NCBI GenBank assembly: GCA_025057695.1
Contig: JANWVB010000007.1
Span: 1-25,648 of the forward strand
Reading direction: 5' to 3'
DNA length: 25,648 nt
From: Patescibacteria group bacterium
Lineage (GTDB): Bacteria; Patescibacteriota; Microgenomatia; UBA8517
Within the stretch, counting starts at the first letter, position 1. Each line of letters begins with the position of its first letter. Positions 24,476-25,648 of the stretch are shown here, one piece after another. The translations under genes and the position numbers were made by a program. The notes below the pieces were generated by a model that saw nothing but the letters and a program-made list of their open reading frames with translations, ran no database searches and was not told the origin of the DNA.

Positions 24476-24649
24476 TTATCGGCCGGTGGGGGTCGGGCAC
24501 CGCCCGTCCCCGAACAATGCATCACTCAATCCTATCGCGTCGCCGCGAGGATTGGGTTCCGCACAACGTGATCCATAATTGACAGTCCCGCAGGCCAAAG
24601 TTAAACCCAACAACAAGATCCCCATGAAATAAGCGATCTTTTTCTTCAT
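24476..24649 (-). CDS. Very small lipoprotein
   Basis: A 57-residue product. It has a charged start (MKKK), a hydrophobic stretch and a lipobox-like LTLACG at residues 16-21, so it would be lipidated on Cys20 and leave a mature peptide of only 38 residues rich in Gly, Pro, Asp and Arg, with two further cysteines. The start ATG at 24649 has an excellent Shine-Dalgarno sequence (AAAGGAGGGGG) at the right distance; a longer frame to 24676 would cross it and is not preferred. I do not recognise the family. It resembles small entericidin-like or phage-type lipoproteins only in style. The coding part itself contains strong hairpins (for example 24527-24554 with a GNRA loop on the minus strand), so an RNA role for this segment is also possible. 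Confidence 0.6.
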   Translation of the reverse strand: MKKKIAYFMGILLLGLTLACGTVNYGSRCAEPNPRGDAIGLSDALFGDGRCPTPTGR

Positions 24650-25101
24650 ATCCCCCTCCTTTTGGGGAATAACCACACCTCACCCGTATTGCTACGGTCG
24701 CGCTGTCGGAGATACGTTCTCCAAACGAGACAGCGCGCAAAGAGATGCGGCTCTCAGACTTCGATTCACAATCAAAGCCTCAAAGCCGCACCCCTTTTGG
24801 GTAAGATGGGCATCCCCTAAAGAGTTGAATATGGGTATTTGGCAAGTAACGCATAAACTGACAAAAAAAGAAAATACCTTCACGCTTTATGAAAGCGCAA
24901 AAGCCAAAACCTTCCCCCTGAAGATAGCTTTTGACAGGATGTAGTGGCGGTCACAACAAGTGGCACGTTGGGCTACTCCTAAGCTTTTCCTCAGGAGTAT
25001 TTGCCTCTCGTTGTAAATGAGCTGTCGGAATTCACTTGCGTGAACTCAAGCCTCTCAAAGAATGCTAACTCATCAAGCTGAGTTATATTCTTCTCAAGAG
25101 C
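24650..25101 (-). ncRNA. Long structured leader RNA before the small lipoprotein
   Basis: Between the predicted start point (about 25101) and the lipoprotein ATG lie some 450 nt rich in stable stems. They are 25059-25091 (AGAAT/ATTCT and AACTCA/TGAGTT), 25028-25047 (eight pairs with a GCAA loop on the minus strand), 24974-24999 (TACTCCT/AGGAGTA), 24883-24897 (CGCTTT/AAAGCG), 24746-24790 (TGCGGCT/AGCCGCA), 24699-24737 (nine pairs plus an inner GGAGA/TCTCC stem) and 24684-24697 (CCGTA/TACGG, again a GCAA loop on the minus strand). GC content is well above the flanks. The frames that cross it lack coding character. It could be a riboswitch-like leader or part of an independent RNA; I recognise no family. 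Confidence 0.55.
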
Positions 25102-25107
25102 AATTGT

Positions 25108-25136
25108 ATTGTAGCACAAAATACTCAAATAGTCAA
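25108..25136 (-). promoter_or_regulatory. Strong sigma-70-type promoter of the structured transcript
   Basis: On the minus strand: -35 TTGACT (25131-25136), a spacer of exactly 17 bases, and -10 TACAAT (25108-25113) preceded by TGC, making an extended -10. Five of six bases match consensus in each box. The predicted start is near 25101, at the edge of the hairpin-rich region. It is the best promoter in the window. Confidence 0.75.
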
Positions 25137-25170
25137 GACTATAGGATTTATACTTTGTTATTTTAGGCTT

Positions 25171-25648
25171 TTATAAGGTTTTTATGCTATCAAATATCTG
25201 GTGAAACACTTTTTCTTCATCTTCTATGGATTGACCTCTTGGGTAAAATACAAGTCTATATATTTTATCTTCAGCTTCCCAAACATAAGCTCTGCAAATT
25301 GTCACACAATAAAGCGCATCGTCATAGTAAGCGTTTAATAGATTCGGATTTGTAATTTGTTCGTACTTGTCTGACCAAATATAAAACGGGTCTCCAGATA
25401 TGAAAAAATTGAAATACTTTTCATTAAACTTTTGCATTGGCAGTTTTTCTTCATTTTCAAAGTAGTATAAAGTAATTTGGGAAGAGAATTGATATTTTTC
25501 GTTTGAGTTTTGTTTGCTTTTATTCGAAGGATAAATTGTCAATAAAGTGGCAAGTTTTAAAAATTTTTTAGCCTCAAAATCCCCATAACAACTTCCATAG
25601 TAAGTTTGAGGAGAATTGTATTTCTCAGGCATAACATCATACATATCA
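25171..25648 (-). CDS. Uncharacterised protein, C-terminal part (cut by window edge)
   Basis: At least 157 residues. The frame is still open at the right edge, and the first visible methionine (codon at 25644) has no signal peptide or start context, so the gene probably begins outside. The visible part is rich in aromatic residues and alternating strands, with cysteines in YGSCYGD and YCVTICRAY. It ends in DEEKVFHQIFDSIKTL, a tail resembling the 'KxFDQIL-SxxK' ending often seen in small secreted or lipid-anchored CPR proteins of PsbP-like style. I infer an envelope protein and cannot name a function. It ends 35 nt before the promoter of the structured transcript. Confidence 0.6.
   Translation of the reverse strand, partial: DMYDVMPEKYNSPQTYYGSCYGDFEAKKFLKLATLLTIYPSNKSKQNSNEKYQFSSQITLYYFENEEKLPMQKFNEKYFNFFISGDPFYIWSDKYEQITNPNLLNAYYDDALYCVTICRAYVWEAEDKIYRLVFYPRGQSIEDEEKVFHQIFDSIKTL

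Noticed and set aside
24692..24883. GTG-initiated frame of 63 codons in the structured leader
   Set aside because: It runs through several strong hairpins, has no recognisable domain and is better explained as structured RNA sequence.
24883..25047. Possible RNase P RNA, tmRNA or hammerhead ribozyme (a CTGAGGA on the minus strand near 24,990)
   Set aside because: The conserved RNase P core, a tmRNA T-arm with CCA end and the second half of a hammerhead core are all missing in both orientations.
1..25648. CRISPR arrays, insertion sequences and integrase-linked attachment sites
   Set aside because: No regularly spaced repeats, transposase or integrase genes, or tRNA-end duplications were found; the tRNAs have no partner repeat that I can see.

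Overview
The window looks like a chromosomal segment of a low-GC bacterium with a streamlined genome, most likely a member of the Candidate Phyla Radiation (Patescibacteria; a Microgenomates-like lineage is my best guess, made from gene style and not from a marker gene). The reasons are the roughly one-third GC background, tightly packed and often overlapping genes, many small membrane-anchored LysM, Ig-like and cupredoxin proteins of the kind CPR genomes carry, solitary tRNA genes without an encoded CCA end, and standard use of all three stop codons.

Layout, left to right. (1) 469-4555, minus strand: the M48 protease HtpX with its usual partner LemA, then a PolX-type DNA polymerase and a short-chain dehydrogenase. 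(2) 4856-6668, plus strand: tRNA-Asp, a triple-LysM membrane-anchored protein, tRNA-Gly, a small membrane protein and tRNA-Thr. (3) 6821-10893, minus strand: a copper operon read csoR > copper P-type ATPase > HMA-fused TauE/SafE/DsbD-like membrane protein > membrane-anchored cupredoxin. A palindromic CsoR-type operator lies on its promoter, and an in-frame amber codon cuts the N-terminal metal-binding domain of the ATPase. (4) 11072-11839, plus strand: an anchored protein with two Ig-like domains. (5) 11804-20595, minus strand: a surface-polysaccharide cluster of eight genes: two methyltransferases, a GT4 and two GT2 glycosyltransferases, a Wzx-like flippase, a GT2/GT39-type fusion and a Wzy/WaaL-like polymerase or ligase. 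(6) 20775-24135, minus strand: a complete set of thiazole/oxazole-modified microcin (TOMM) maturation proteins: a SagC-like leader-binding cyclodehydratase partner, a SagD-like YcaO and a SagB-like dehydrogenase. Between C and D lies a candidate substrate with a streptolysin-S-like cysteine-rich core joined to a two-helix membrane domain. (7) About 24262-25136, minus strand: an unusually GC-rich, heavily structured transcript. It has a near-consensus promoter, a roughly 450-nt leader with several stable hairpins, a tiny lipoprotein gene, a three-way-junction RNA fold and a large compound hairpin. (8) The right edge cuts an uncharacterised protein.

The two most notable items are the TOMM locus and the structured GC-rich transcript beside it. 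In the TOMM locus the presumed modified peptide is built into a membrane protein, and no maturation protease or ABC exporter is present in the window. For the transcript, the minus-strand reading is supported by G-U compensation in the long stem and by three GNRA tetraloops that exist only on that strand.
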